DNA from: an uncultured Pseudodesulfovibrio sp.
GTDB taxonomy: Bacteria > Desulfobacterota > Desulfovibrionia > Desulfovibrionales > Desulfovibrionaceae
Reading direction: 5' to 3'
NCBI GenBank assembly: GCA_947259235.1
Contig: CAMYLL010000151.1
Location: forward strand, 1-6,731
Length of the DNA: 6,731 nt
How positions within the stretch are numbered: the first letter of the stretch is position 1; the number at the start of each line of letters is the position of its first letter. This document shows positions 1 through 6,731 of this stretch, in pieces. Below the pieces are notes generated by a model. That model ran no database searches and was not told the DNA's origin. It saw only the letters and a list, made by a program, of their open reading frames with translations. The position numbers and the translations under genes were made by a program.

Positions 1-690
1 TGTATCGGTAAATTCGGCCCAGTAGGAACGGGCCTTTTCGAACTGGCCTTCCTTGTAGAGTGCGTAGGCCTTGTCGTAGAGCGCCTTGGCCGGGTCGGAA
101 CCGGAATCGGCTGCGGGTTTCTCTTCGTCTCCGTGCTCGAGGTCGTCTCCGGCTTGAGCCGCAGCCTTTGTCGGAGCGGCCACAGCAGCCTGGGGAGAAC
201 CTCCCGCAATGGGGGCCGTCGGGGGCAGGGGCGAAGCCGGAGCGGCGGCGGCAAGGGCTGCCGCGCGTTCCTCGCGAATCTTGGACATGTCAACCTGGAG
301 CTGGTTTTCCAGTACGAACTCGATTTCGTCGAGCTGGTTGGCAAGGCTGGTCATGGTCATGGTGGAGTTGGACTCGCCCACCTGCCGGTCCAGGCGCATG
401 TTCATGGTTTCAAGGTCGCCCCTGAGCTTGGCGAAATCGGCGCGCAGGGCCTGGATTTCCGCCCACATGTCCGCCGCCCTCTGGCGCACCGGGGATTGTG
501 ATTTCTCTATCTCCTGCTTGAGAAGCTGCTTTGATTCCTCAAGCTCGGTTTCCAATTGTTTGATGCGTCCAAGATCCTGCCTGCGTTCCACCTGGAGGGT
601 TTCCATGTCGTTTTTCGACGCGCAGCCCCAGGCGGCCAGGAGCGTTGTGGTGACGGCAATCAGTACGAAATATTTGATAATTTTTATCAT
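1..690 (-). CDS. CpoB/YbgF-like lipoprotein with coiled coil and TPR (C-terminus outside window)
   Basis: I translated this frame by hand; it is open from an ATG at 690-688 to the left edge, giving 230 visible residues. Residues 1-22 form a lipoprotein signal peptide: Lys at 3 and 6, a hydrophobic core at 7-20, then Ala-Trp-Gly before Cys23, the predicted lipidation site. Residues about 27-137 are charged and heptad-like and look like a coiled coil. Residues about 143-195 are an Ala/Pro-rich linker. From about residue 201 a TPR begins (Ala-Leu-Tyr-Asp-Lys-Ala-Tyr, then Phe-Glu-Lys-Ala) and is cut by the window end. Signal, coiled coil, linker and C-terminal TPRs match the order in CpoB/YbgF, periplasmic partners of the Tol-Pal system that link envelope constriction to peptidoglycan synthesis; that specific role is inferred. 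A GGGGGA about 10 bases upstream can act as ribosome site. The start overlaps the stop of the preceding gene (ATGA). Tol-Pal genes are not visible here, so a generic TPR lipoprotein remains possible. Confidence 0.8.
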   Translation of the reverse strand, partial: MIKIIKYFVLIAVTTTLLAAWGCASKNDMETLQVERRQDLGRIKQLETELEESKQLLKQEIEKSQSPVRQRAADMWAEIQALRADFAKLRGDLETMNMRLDRQVGESNSTMTMTSLANQLDEIEFVLENQLQVDMSKIREERAAALAAAAPASPLPPTAPIAGGSPQAAVAAPTKAAAQAGDDLEHGDEEKPAADSGSDPAKALYDKAYALYKEGQFEKARSYWAEFTDT

Positions 691-914
691 GCTCGAGTAT
701 TCCCCCGTTTTCTGCCGACAAAAAGATACGCCACAGAGCCGAGAATGGGAACAAAAATACATATCTGCATCCACAACACCTTTTCGTTCACAGACTCGAA
801 ATCCCGTTTCCAGATGTCAAGGATGGTCCATGCGCTGAACGCAAAGCAGATGGCGACCGAGGAAAGGATGATCGCCCATTGGGTGGTGGTGACGGCGGAA
901 AAATCGGGAAACAT
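687..914 (-). CDS. Small two-helix membrane protein, PLDc_N-type
   Basis: This 75-residue protein has two predicted membrane helices, about residues 13-34 and 46-66, joined by a short charged loop (Lys-Arg-Asp-Phe-Glu). The second helix and its end carry Trp48, Pro56, Gly59, Tyr63 and Gly67-Arg68-Lys69, the pattern of the PLDc_N domain (the membrane segment found at the N-terminus of cardiolipin synthases and also as stand-alone small proteins). No phospholipase D HKD motif is present, so it is not a phospholipase by itself; its function is unknown. The start is supported by AAGGAG at 928-923, eight bases upstream. The stop codon overlaps the start of the downstream lipoprotein gene in an ATGA, which suggests translational coupling. 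It lies 27 bases after lspA in the same operon, so an envelope-related role is plausible but only by context. Confidence 0.8.
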   Translation of the reverse strand: MFPDFSAVTTTQWAIILSSVAICFAFSAWTILDIWKRDFESVNEKVLWMQICIFVPILGSVAYLFVGRKRGNTRA

Positions 915-941
915 GCGAAACGCTCCTTGTGCCCGGCCCGC

Positions 942-1430
942 TCAGGACGACTTGGCCGGGCCGCGGTTGAAGAACATGGATATGATGATACACCCCGCGC
1001 CGACGGTCAGGGCGCAGTCCGCCACGTTGAAGGCGGGCCAGTGGTATTGCCCGACATGGAAATCGAGAAAATCGACCACCACGCCCAGCCGGACGCGATC
1101 CACCAGGTTGCCCACCGCGCCGCCCGCGATGAGGCCAAGGCCGGAGGTCATCCAGCGGTCGGAGGCTGGTGTGGTTTTCAGCATGTAGCCGATGAACCCG
1201 AGGGCCACGATGGTGACGCCGATGAACAGCGGCCGCTGCCAGTCGATGCTCTCGCTGGACAGGAATCCCCAGGCCGCGCCGCGATTGAGGACATGGACCA
1301 GGTTGAAGAACCCCTGGATCACCGGGGTTCCGGTCCAAACCTCCATGGTGGCGGAGACCCAGAGCTTGGTGGCCTGGTCCGCGATGACCACGGCCACCGC
1401 CAGAAGGGATGCGAGCCGGTATCGATGCAT
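942..1430 (-). CDS. lspA: Lipoprotein signal peptidase (signal peptidase II)
   Basis: LspA is an inner-membrane aspartyl protease that removes the signal peptide of prolipoproteins after diacylglyceryl transfer to the lipobox cysteine. The 162 residues match the usual family length. Visible family signatures are Ala-Asp-Gln-Ala-Thr-Lys at 17-22 in the first helix, Asn49-Arg-Gly-Ala-Ala at 49-53, Gly-Asn-Leu-Val-Asp-Arg at 107-112, Val-Val-Asp at 118-120 and Phe-Asn-Val-Ala-Asp at 134-138. Asp120 and Asp138 correspond to the catalytic pair known from Pseudomonas LspA (D124 and D143). Four membrane helices are expected. It starts 4 bases after the ileS stop, the classic ileS-lspA arrangement. 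I see no good Shine-Dalgarno sequence before its ATG, so translation probably depends on ribosomes finishing ileS. The lipoprotein gene two positions downstream encodes a likely substrate. Confidence 0.97.
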   Translation of the reverse strand: MHRYRLASLLAVAVVIADQATKLWVSATMEVWTGTPVIQGFFNLVHVLNRGAAWGFLSSESIDWQRPLFIGVTIVALGFIGYMLKTTPASDRWMTSGLGLIAGGAVGNLVDRVRLGVVVDFLDFHVGQYHWPAFNVADCALTVGAGCIIISMFFNRGPAKSS

Positions 1431-1434
1431 GCCG

Positions 1435-4263
1435 TTAGATCAGGGTTTTCAGGACGGCAGTGCAGCGGGGGCAGGCGTCCGCGTAGGCCGGATCGGTCCC
1501 CAGGTCCTCGCTGATGCGCCAGCACCGTTCGCACTTGACGCCCGGAGCGGGAGCCACGGCGATCTTGAGGGCCTTGACCTCCTCGGCCGCATAGGCGTCC
1601 GCCGGAGCGTCGGCCACGTCTGCCAGGGTGATCTTGGAGACGATGAAGAACTCCCGGGCGTCCAGTTCCTCGGATGCCACCAGCTCCCGGATTTCCGGGG
1701 TGGTGTAGAGGGTGATGTGGGCGTCCAGGGATTTGCCGATGACGCGGTCCTTGCGCTTGGGCTCGATGGCCTTGTTCACCTCGGCGCGCACGGCCGCCAG
1801 CCGTTCCCAGCGGGCGCGCTCGGCAGCGGGCATGTCCGCGGATTCGGACGCGAAGCGCAGGGCGAAGACCGTGGCGGTCTGGTCAAGGCCCGCCTTGATG
1901 GCTTCCGGCAGGTTCTGAAAGGCTTCCTCAGCCGTGAAGGAGAGCACCGGGGCCATGTCTTCCAGCAGCATGAGCAGGGTCTGCCACAGCACGGTCTGGG
2001 CGGAGCGGCGCTTGAGGCCGTCCTTTTCCTCGACGTAGAGGCGGTCCTTGATGATGTCGAGATAGAAGGAGGAGAGATCGACCACGCAGAGATTGTGCAG
2101 GGTATGGTAGACCTTGTGGAATTCGAACTTGGCGTAGGCCTGTCCGATGGCCGCGTGGTGGCGGGCCACCATGTCCAGGGCGTAGCGGTCCAGAGGCAGC
2201 ATGTCGGCCACGGCCACCCGGTCCGCCGGGTCGAAGTCGTTCAGGTTCGAGAGCAGGTAGCGGCAGGTGTTGCGGATGCGCCGGTAGGCGTCGACCAGCC
2301 TGTTCAGGGTTTCGTCCGAGATGCGGATGTCTTCCTGATAGTTGGAGGCCGAGACCCACATGCGCAGGATCTCCGCGCCGTACTTGTCGATGATCTCCTG
2401 GGGGGCGATGACGTTGCCGATGGATTTCGACATCTTGCGGCCCTCGGCGTCCACGACGTAGCCGTGGGTGAGCACGGACTTGTAGGGCGGCACGTCGCGG
2501 GTTCCCACCGAGGCGAGCAGGGAGCTGTGGAACCAGCCGCGATGCTGGTCGGAGCCTTCGAGGTAGAGATCGGCCGGGAAGCGGGTCTCGGGCCGCTGCT
2601 CGACCACGGCGGCGTAGCTCGTGCCGGAGTCGAACCAGACGTCGAGGATATCGGTCTCGCGCTTCCAGTGGGTTCCGCCGCACTTGGAGCAGGTCAGCCC
2701 GGTCGGAACCAGCTTCTCGATGGGGGCCTCGAACCAGTAGTCACAGCCAGTCTCATGCTTGGCGTACTTGTCGCAGATGTCGTAAACCCACTTGGAGTCA
2801 AACCACGTCTCGTCGCAGTCCTCGCAGATCAGGGCCGAGATGGGGACGCCCCAGTTGCGCTGGCGCGAGATGCACCAGTCCGGGCGGTTGGCGACCATGC
2901 TGTGGATGCGCTCTTCGCCCCAGGACGGAATCCACTGGACCTTGTTGCGGATGGCGTCGAGGGCGCGCGAGCGCAGGTCGTTCTCGTTCATGCCGATGAA
3001 CCACTGGGTGGTGGCCCGGAAGATGACGGGCTTCTTGCAACGCCAGCAGTGCGGGTAGGAGTGGGCGATCTGCTGGGAGGCCAGGAGGTTGCCGAGTTCG
3101 GTCAGCTTTTCGATGACCTTCGGGTTGGCGTCCCAGACGTTGAGTCCGGAGAAATGCTCGACCTCGGGCAGGAACTCGCCCCGGTCGTTCATGGGAGAGT
3201 AGACCTCCAGGCCGTACTTGAGGCCCGTCTCGAAGTCTTCGCGGCCGTGGCCCGGGGCGGTGTGGACGCAGCCCGTGCCCGTCTCCAGCGTGACGTAGTC
3301 GGCCAGCACAACGGGGGACTCGCGGTCATAGATGGGATGCTTGGCCTTGAGTCCTTCGAGCTTCGCGCCCTTGATCGTGGCCAGGGTCTTGTAGCCTTCC
3401 CATCCGAACTTGGCGGCACAGTCTTCCAGCAGTCCCTCGGCCAGGACGTAGTAGTCGCCTCCGGTCTCGACCACCACGTAGTCGAAGTCGGGATGCACGG
3501 CCACGGCCATGTTGTCGGGAATGGTCCAGGGGGTGGTGGTCCAGATGGCGATGAACAGCTTGCTTACGTCGATGTCGGCCAGTGCGTCGGCCAGCCCGGT
3601 CGCCTTGGCGTCGGCCATGGGGAAGCGGACGTAGATGGAGGGCGAGGTGTGGTCTTCGTATTCGACCTCGGCCTCGGCCAGGGCCGTGCGGCAGTCGCAG
3701 CACCAGTAGATGGGTTTCTTGCCGCGCACCACGCCGTCGCGCTCCATGAAGCGGCCCAGCTCGCGGGCGGTGGCCGCCTCATACTCGGGCTTCATGGTCA
3801 TGTACGGATCGTCCCAGACGCCGAGGACGCCCAGCCGCTTGAACTCGCCGCGCTGTGTGTCCAGCCACTTGGCGGCATAGGAGCGGCAGATCTTGCGGAT
3901 GGTCAGGGTGTCGAGTTCCTTGTTCTTTTTCTTGAGTTCCTGCTCGACCTTGTGCTCGATGGGCAGGCCGTGGCAGTCCCATCCCGGGACATACTGGGCC
4001 GTCTGGCCCTGCATGTTGCGGGACTTGACCACGATGTCCTTGAGCACCTTGTTCAGGGCCGTGCCCATGTGGATATGCCCGTTGGCGTAGGGCGGGCCGT
4101 CGTGCAGGACGTAGGTGTCGTCGGGGTCCCCGGCGGCGACCATGAGGTCGTAGGCCTTGATCTCCTCCCAGAACTTGAGCGTCTCGGGCTCGCGTTGCTT
4201 GAGGTTGGCCTTCATGGGGAAGGCGGTCTGGGGCAGGAGCAGGGTTTTCTTATAGTCGCTCAT
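1435..4263 (-). CDS. ileS: Isoleucine--tRNA ligase
   Basis: IleRS is a cytoplasmic class I synthetase that charges tRNA-Ile with isoleucine and removes mischarged valine. The 942 residues fit the bacterial family (E. coli 938). In order: the HIGH-type motif at 65-68 reads His-Met-Gly-Thr; Trp-Asp-Cys-His-Gly-Leu-Pro at 95-101; the editing domain shows Thr-Thr-Thr-Pro-Trp-Thr at 242-247 and His-Thr-Ala-Pro-Gly-His-Gly at 334-340 with Asp343 aligning to the E. coli editing Asp342; Ser466-[15 protein letters not shown] at 541-547; and Lys-Met-Ser-Lys-Ser at 610-614. The C-terminal zinc site is Cys911, Cys914, Cys931 and Cys934. Two further Cys pairs (480/483 and 525/528) in the catalytic half may bind a second metal. 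The ATG start is supported by GGAGG at 4279-4275, 11 bases upstream. It heads the operon with lspA. The full set of motifs argues for a functional primary enzyme. Confidence 0.98.
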   Translation of the reverse strand: MSDYKKTLLLPQTAFPMKANLKQREPETLKFWEEIKAYDLMVAAGDPDDTYVLHDGPPYANGHIHMGTALNKVLKDIVVKSRNMQGQTAQYVPGWDCHGLPIEHKVEQELKKKNKELDTLTIRKICRSYAAKWLDTQRGEFKRLGVLGVWDDPYMTMKPEYEAATARELGRFMERDGVVRGKKPIYWCCDCRTALAEAEVEYEDHTSPSIYVRFPMADAKATGLADALADIDVSKLFIAIWTTTPWTIPDNMAVAVHPDFDYVVVETGGDYYVLAEGLLEDCAAKFGWEGYKTLATIKGAKLEGLKAKHPIYDRESPVVLADYVTLETGTGCVHTAPGHGREDFETGLKYGLEVYSPMNDRGEFLPEVEHFSGLNVWDANPKVIEKLTELGNLLASQQIAHSYPHCWRCKKPVIFRATTQWFIGMNENDLRSRALDAIRNKVQWIPSWGEERIHSMVANRPDWCISRQRNWGVPISALICEDCDETWFDSKWVYDICDKYAKHETGCDYWFEAPIEKLVPTGLTCSKCGGTHWKRETDILDVWFDSGTSYAAVVEQRPETRFPADLYLEGSDQHRGWFHSSLLASVGTRDVPPYKSVLTHGYVVDAEGRKMSKSIGNVIAPQEIIDKYGAEILRMWVSASNYQEDIRISDETLNRLVDAYRRIRNTCRYLLSNLNDFDPADRVAVADMLPLDRYALDMVARHHAAIGQAYAKFEFHKVYHTLHNLCVVDLSSFYLDIIKDRLYVEEKDGLKRRSAQTVLWQTLLMLLEDMAPVLSFTAEEAFQNLPEAIKAGLDQTATVFALRFASESADMPAAERARWERLAAVRAEVNKAIEPKRKDRVIGKSLDAHITLYTTPEIRELVASEELDAREFFIVSKITLADVADAPADAYAAEEVKALKIAVAPAPGVKCERCWRISEDLGTDPAYADACPRCTAVLKTLI

Positions 4264-4358
4264 GGGTTTTCGGTCCTCCGACGCGATATATTTCTATGAA
4301 TAATATGGGCCGCTCAAATGAGTCCGGGTAGAGTGGTATAACACGGTTCGGAAGTCAA
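4264..4358 (-). promoter_or_regulatory. ileS leader and probable promoter region
   Basis: This is the untranslated stretch upstream of ileS. It contains the GGAGG ribosome site, an AT-rich block at 4286-4306 (19 of 21 bases A or T in an otherwise GC-rich region) and, further upstream, TTGACT (4358-4353), which matches a -35 hexamer. I cannot pair TTGACT with a convincing -10 at 16-18 bases: the best TATA-like hexamer lies only about 12 bases away. The exact promoter is therefore unresolved. I see no T-box antiterminator consensus (TGGNACC) and no attenuator hairpin with a T tract. Confidence 0.3.
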
Positions 4359-4419
4359 GCGTTCCAAAGCCCTGCGCCGCCGGGGGGAGCGGGTTGCGCT
4401 GGCCTGTCAGGGCCTGATC

Positions 4420-4428
4420 TGCTATGCT
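4420..4428 (+). promoter_or_regulatory. Candidate extended -10 promoter for the TPR gene
   Basis: TGCTATGCT contains a TG dinucleotide one base before TATGCT, which differs from the TATAAT consensus at two positions. No good -35 lies at 16-18 bases; TTGCGC is 23 bases upstream. This is therefore an extended -10 type candidate. Transcription would start around 4435, giving a leader of roughly 45 bases before the ATG at 4482. The support is pattern only. Confidence 0.35.
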
Positions 4429-4481
4429 CTTTTTCCTGAAGGAGAGAGTGCAACATACAACACGGATGATCGGGAGAATTC

Positions 4482-5038
4482 ATGGGAGTTCACAAGAAAC
4501 AGCGGGAAGCGGACGAACTGCAGGAGCAGTATGTCAGAAAGTCCTCCTGCATTTTGCTGGTGGTCCTGGCCTTGCTCGGCGGCCTTTTCGTGGGCAACGC
4601 AGTGACCATGCTCTATGTCGGCCAGCGCGACGGACGCCAGGCGGCTATTTCCGGCCCGGCCTCGCAGCAGGCTCCGGCCCAGCAGAACGCGCCCCACGCG
4701 GCGGACCCCGTTGCCCTGGGCAAGCTTGAGGCGGCCACTGTGGCCGCGCCGACCGATGCCGACGCCTGGGTGGCGCTCGGCAACTATTGCTTTGACCACG
4801 ACCTGCCCGCCGTCGGCTGGAGCAGTACGACAAGGCCATCGGAGCCTTTGAGCACGCCGCCAATCTGGACACGGCTCATGTGACGGCCCGGTTCAACATG
4901 GGCGTGGTCTATCTGCACGATCTGGGCAACACGACCGAAGCCCTCAAGGCATGGAAGGTGGTGCTGTCCATCGACCCCGATGCCAAGACGCCCACAGGCC
5001 AACCCGTGGCGGAACTGGTGAGTGAGTTGGAGAAATAA
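4482..5038 (+). pseudogene. Membrane-anchored TPR protein, frame disrupted near 4808-4820
   Basis: The ATG is preceded by GGGAG at 4472-4476 with a 5-base gap. Residues 1-20 are charged (cytoplasmic), residues about 22-46 form one membrane helix, and 52-75 are a Gln/Ala/Pro-rich linker. A TPR then starts: Ala-Trp-Val-Ala-Leu-Gly-Asn at 95-101. After Asp-Leu-Pro-Ala (107-110) the frame becomes meaningless and stops at 4881-4883. The TPR continues in another frame from CTG at 4817: Tyr-Asp-Lys-Ala-Ile-Gly-Ala-Phe-Glu-His-Ala, then Arg-Phe-Asn-Met-Gly-Val-Val-Tyr-Leu-His-Asp-Leu, ending at TAA 5036-5038 and followed directly by a terminator. One added base would join the halves into about 185 residues. 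By TPR register, however, about 27 residues are also missing, consistent with an 82-base deletion. No slippery heptamer supports programmed frameshifting. It may be a real mutation or a sequence error. TPR proteins of this shape are likely scaffolds facing the periplasm; the partner is unknown. Confidence 0.8.
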
Positions 5039-5069
5039 CCTCCGCCGCCTGCGCAAGGATCGAAAAAAC

Positions 5070-5098
5070 AAAGGGCGACCTGATGGTCGCCCTTTTTT
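5070..5098. terminator. Bidirectional intrinsic terminator
   Basis: A perfect 8-base GC-rich stem (GGGCGACC at 5073-5080 with GGTCGCCC at 5085-5092) closes on a TGAT loop and extends by three A-T pairs. It is followed by TTTTTT at 5093-5098 on the plus strand. The left side carries AAAAAACAAA at 5063-5072, which becomes a T-rich tract on the minus strand. It sits between the convergent ends of the TPR gene (stop 5038) and epsC (stop 5140), so it can end transcripts from both directions. Confidence 0.93.
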
Positions 5099-5139
5099 AT
5101 TGGGATTGAAATGAGCCGTTTTCTGTTTTTTGTGATTGA

Positions 5140-6060
5140 TCAGATGCCGTCGCCGTCCACAAAGGACTGTTGCAGTACCCGGGTCTGGACGATCTGGGAG
5201 CCGGGGGGGACGTCGCGCGTGAGCCAGACGTTGCCGCCGATGACCGAGCCCTTGCCTATGGTGACCCGGCCCAGGATGGTGGCTCCCGCATAGATGATAA
5301 CGTCGTCCTCCACCAGCGGGTGGCGGGGCAGTCCTTTGATCAGCCGTTCGTCGTCGCCCTTGGGGAAGCTCTTGGCCCCCAGGGTGACGCCCTGGTAGAC
5401 GCGGACGTTGTCGCCGATGATGCAGGTCTCGCCGATGACGGTTCCGGTTCCGTGATCCATGAAAAAGCCTTTGCCGATGGTCGCACCCGGGTGGATGTCT
5501 ATGCCCGTGTCCGAGTGGGCCATCTCGCCGATGATGCGGGGGATGATGTCCACGTTGAGCTTGTAAAGCTCGTGGGCGATCCGGTGGTTGGTCAGGGCGT
5601 GCACGGACGGGTAACAGAAGATGGTTTCGCCGTGGGTTTTGGCCGCCGGGTCGCCGTCGTAGGCCGCTTCGACATCGGTCAGCAGGAGCCTGCGGAGCCT
5701 GGGCAGGGTGGTGATGAACTCGTGGGCCATGCGCTTGGCGCGGCTCTCGCAGTCCCGGCATTTGTCGGTGTCGGTTCTGTCGCAGACGAAACAGTAGCCT
5801 CGGTTGATCTGGTCGGCCAGACGGCGCTTGACCCTGTCGAGGGTCGAGCCGATGTAGTAGGGCATGGTGTCCGGCGTGATCTCAGATGGCCCGAAGTAGC
5901 CCGGGAACAGGACGCAGCGAAGGTCCTGTACGATTTCGGAGAGAATCTCGATGGACGGCATGGGCACGTCGTCTGCGTAGCGGTGGGAGGCCGGGCCGCT
6001 GTCGCCGGATTCCACCAACAGCGCGACGACGTCCGCCAGGGTGTAGTCGGTTTCGGTCAT
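5140..6060 (-). CDS. epsC: Serine O-acetyltransferase (EpsC type, long form)
   Basis: This cytoplasmic enzyme transfers acetyl from acetyl-CoA to L-serine, giving O-acetylserine, the first committed step of cysteine synthesis. Of 306 residues, about 1-140 form the helical N-terminal domain. From about 180 the left-handed beta-helix appears as hexapeptide repeats. Catalytic-site matches to E. coli CysE are Asp188 in Asp-Ile-His-Pro (D143), Asp202-His203 in Met-Asp-His-Gly-Thr-Gly (D157/H158) and Arg246-His247-Pro (H193). The tail ends Gly-Asp-Gly-Ile, a C-terminal Ile of the kind that inserts into the CysK active site. Unusual is Cys90-X2-Cys93-X7-Cys101-X2-Cys104, a zinc-knuckle-like set that E. 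coli CysE lacks. The start is supported by AAGGA at 6072-6068, seven bases upstream and overlapping the cysK stop codon. The gene is co-directional with cysK, 10 bases downstream of it, and ends at the bidirectional terminator. Confidence 0.95.
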   Translation of the reverse strand: MTETDYTLADVVALLVESGDSGPASHRYADDVPMPSIEILSEIVQDLRCVLFPGYFGPSEITPDTMPYYIGSTLDRVKRRLADQINRGYCFVCDRTDTDKCRDCESRAKRMAHEFITTLPRLRRLLLTDVEAAYDGDPAAKTHGETIFCYPSVHALTNHRIAHELYKLNVDIIPRIIGEMAHSDTGIDIHPGATIGKGFFMDHGTGTVIGETCIIGDNVRVYQGVTLGAKSFPKGDDERLIKGLPRHPLVEDDVIIYAGATILGRVTIGKGSVIGGNVWLTRDVPPGSQIVQTRVLQQSFVDGDGI

Positions 6061-6070
6061 GGTTGTATCC

Positions 6071-6731
6071 TTAATCGAAGAGAGGGGTGCTCAGGTAGCG
6101 TTCGCCCGTGTCGCAGACGATGAAGACGATGAGTTTGCCTTCGTTCTCATCCCGGGCGGCCAGTTGGAGTGCCGCGGCGCAGTTGGCTCCGGAAGAGATG
6201 CCGCAGAGGATGCCCTCTTCGTTGATCAGCCGCTTGGCCATGGCAAAGGCGGCGTCGTTTTCAATGGTGATGATTTCGTCGATGACGTCTGTGTTGAGCG
6301 CCTTGGGCACGAATCCCGCGCCGATGCCCTGAATGGCGTGCGGCCCTGCCTTGCCTCCCGAGAGAACGGGCGAGGCGGCGGGCTCCACGGCCACGGCTCT
6401 GACGCTTGGTTTCTTTTCCTTGAGGGCTTCGCCCACGCCGGTGATGGTCCCGCCCGTGCCGACTCCGGCAACGAAGATGTCCACCATGCCGTCGGTGTCG
6501 TCCCATATCTCCAGTGCGGTGGTGGTGCGGTGAATGGCCGGGTTGGCCTCGTTCTCGAACTGCATGGGCATGAATGCGTCGCTGGTCTGGGTGACGATCT
6601 CATGGGCCTTGGCTATGGCTCCCTTCATGCCTTCGGCGGCAGGGGTCAGCACCAGTTCCGCTCCGAATCCCTTCAGCAGCTTGCGCCGCTCAATGCTCAT
6701 GCTCTCAGGCATGGTCAGGATCAGCCGCAAT
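6071..6731 (-). CDS. cysK: Cysteine synthase A (O-acetylserine sulfhydrylase), N-terminus outside window
   Basis: This PLP enzyme makes L-cysteine from O-acetylserine and sulfide. The visible 219 codons are the C-terminal part of a protein that is normally about 305-315 residues; roughly the first 90, including the PLP-binding lysine and the Ser-Gly-Asn-Thr substrate loop, lie beyond the right edge. Counting from the edge, it shows [11 protein letters not shown] at 6-16, very close to CysK of enterobacteria; the PLP phosphate loop Gly-Thr-Gly-Gly-Thr at 91-95; Ile-Gln-Gly-Ile-Gly-Ala-Gly-Phe at 133-140; and Gly-Ile-Ser-Ser-Gly-Ala at 177-182 near the pyridine ring. The TTG at the edge is not the true start because the family similarity continues through it. 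It is the upstream gene of a cysK-epsC operon, and its stop codon is part of the epsC ribosome site region. Confidence 0.95.
   Translation of the reverse strand, partial: LRLILTMPESMSIERRKLLKGFGAELVLTPAAEGMKGAIAKAHEIVTQTSDAFMPMQFENEANPAIHRTTTALEIWDDTDGMVDIFVAGVGTGGTITGVGEALKEKKPSVRAVAVEPAASPVLSGGKAGPHAIQGIGAGFVPKALNTDVIDEIITIENDAAFAMAKRLINEEGILCGISSGANCAAALQLAARDENEGKLIVFIVCDTGERYLSTPLFD

Noticed and set aside
1192..4299. A 1035-codon open frame on the plus strand
   Set aside because: It lies entirely opposite ileS and lspA, which have complete family motifs. Its product is low in complexity (Gly, Val, Asp and His rich) with no recognizable domain. Long antisense open frames are expected opposite GC-rich genes.
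4328..4350. tRNA D-arm-like sequence (AGTGGTATAACACGG)
   Set aside because: No matching acceptor, anticodon or T-arm could be assembled around it, so it is neither a tRNA nor a convincing tRNA fragment.
4264..4481. T-box or attenuator controlling ileS
   Set aside because: The leader is short and GC-rich without the TGGNACC antiterminator consensus, and no hairpin followed by a T tract precedes the start codon.
4424..4729. A 101-codon open frame starting upstream of the TPR gene
   Set aside because: It overlaps the TPR gene in another frame, lacks a ribosome site and encodes no recognizable features. The frame at 4482 has a ribosome site, a membrane helix and a TPR.
4800..4825. Programmed -1 ribosomal frameshifting to produce the full TPR protein
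   Set aside because: No X XXY YYZ slippery heptamer or evident downstream pseudoknot is present near the frame change, and the TPR register indicates missing sequence as well.
5170..6123. A 317-codon open frame on the plus strand
   Set aside because: It is antisense to epsC, whose catalytic motifs are clear. The composition is the same shadow type, with no ribosome site or known motif.

Overview
The window is a high-GC bacterial chromosome segment made mostly of housekeeping genes. A CpoB/YbgF-like lipoprotein implies a Gram-negative cell. From memory, the order CpoB-like gene / small PLDc_N-type membrane protein / lspA / ileS / membrane-anchored TPR gene / epsC / cysK resembles sulfate reducers of the Desulfovibrio group. 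That placement is inference; no database was searched. I see no phage, insertion sequence, CRISPR array, rRNA or intact tRNA.

Layout. (1) Positions 1-4263 form a compact minus-strand operon, read from right to left: ileS, lspA, a 75-residue two-helix membrane protein, and a lipoprotein with a coiled coil and TPR that runs off the left edge. Gaps are 4 and 27 bases, followed by a 4-base ATGA overlap, so co-transcription and translational coupling are likely. LspA cleaves prolipoproteins, and the last visible gene of the operon encodes a predicted substrate of it. (2) Positions 4264-4481 are a divergent intergenic region. It carries the ileS leader and an extended -10 type promoter candidate for the plus-strand gene. 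(3) Positions 4482-5038 hold a plus-strand gene for a membrane-anchored TPR protein. Its reading frame is broken near 4808-4820, and TPR spacing suggests about 27 residues are also missing there. (4) Positions 5039-5139 lie between convergent genes and contain a strong hairpin terminator with A and T tracts on both sides, able to serve both strands. (5) Positions 5140-6731 form a second minus-strand operon for cysteine synthesis: cysK (N-terminus outside the window) followed 10 bases later by a long-form serine acetyltransferase, epsC.

The two cysteine enzymes act in sequence: serine to O-acetylserine (EpsC), then O-acetylserine plus sulfide to cysteine (CysK). The acetyltransferase ends in Gly-Asp-Gly-Ile, the type of tail that docks into the CysK active site, so a regulatory cysteine synthase complex is likely.

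No wholly new system is evident. The points most worth a second look are the broken TPR gene, a four-cysteine (CX2C-X7-CX2C) motif in the N-terminal domain of the serine acetyltransferase, the Thr-ending HIGH motif and extra cysteine pairs in IleRS, and the unusual lipobox of the CpoB-like protein.
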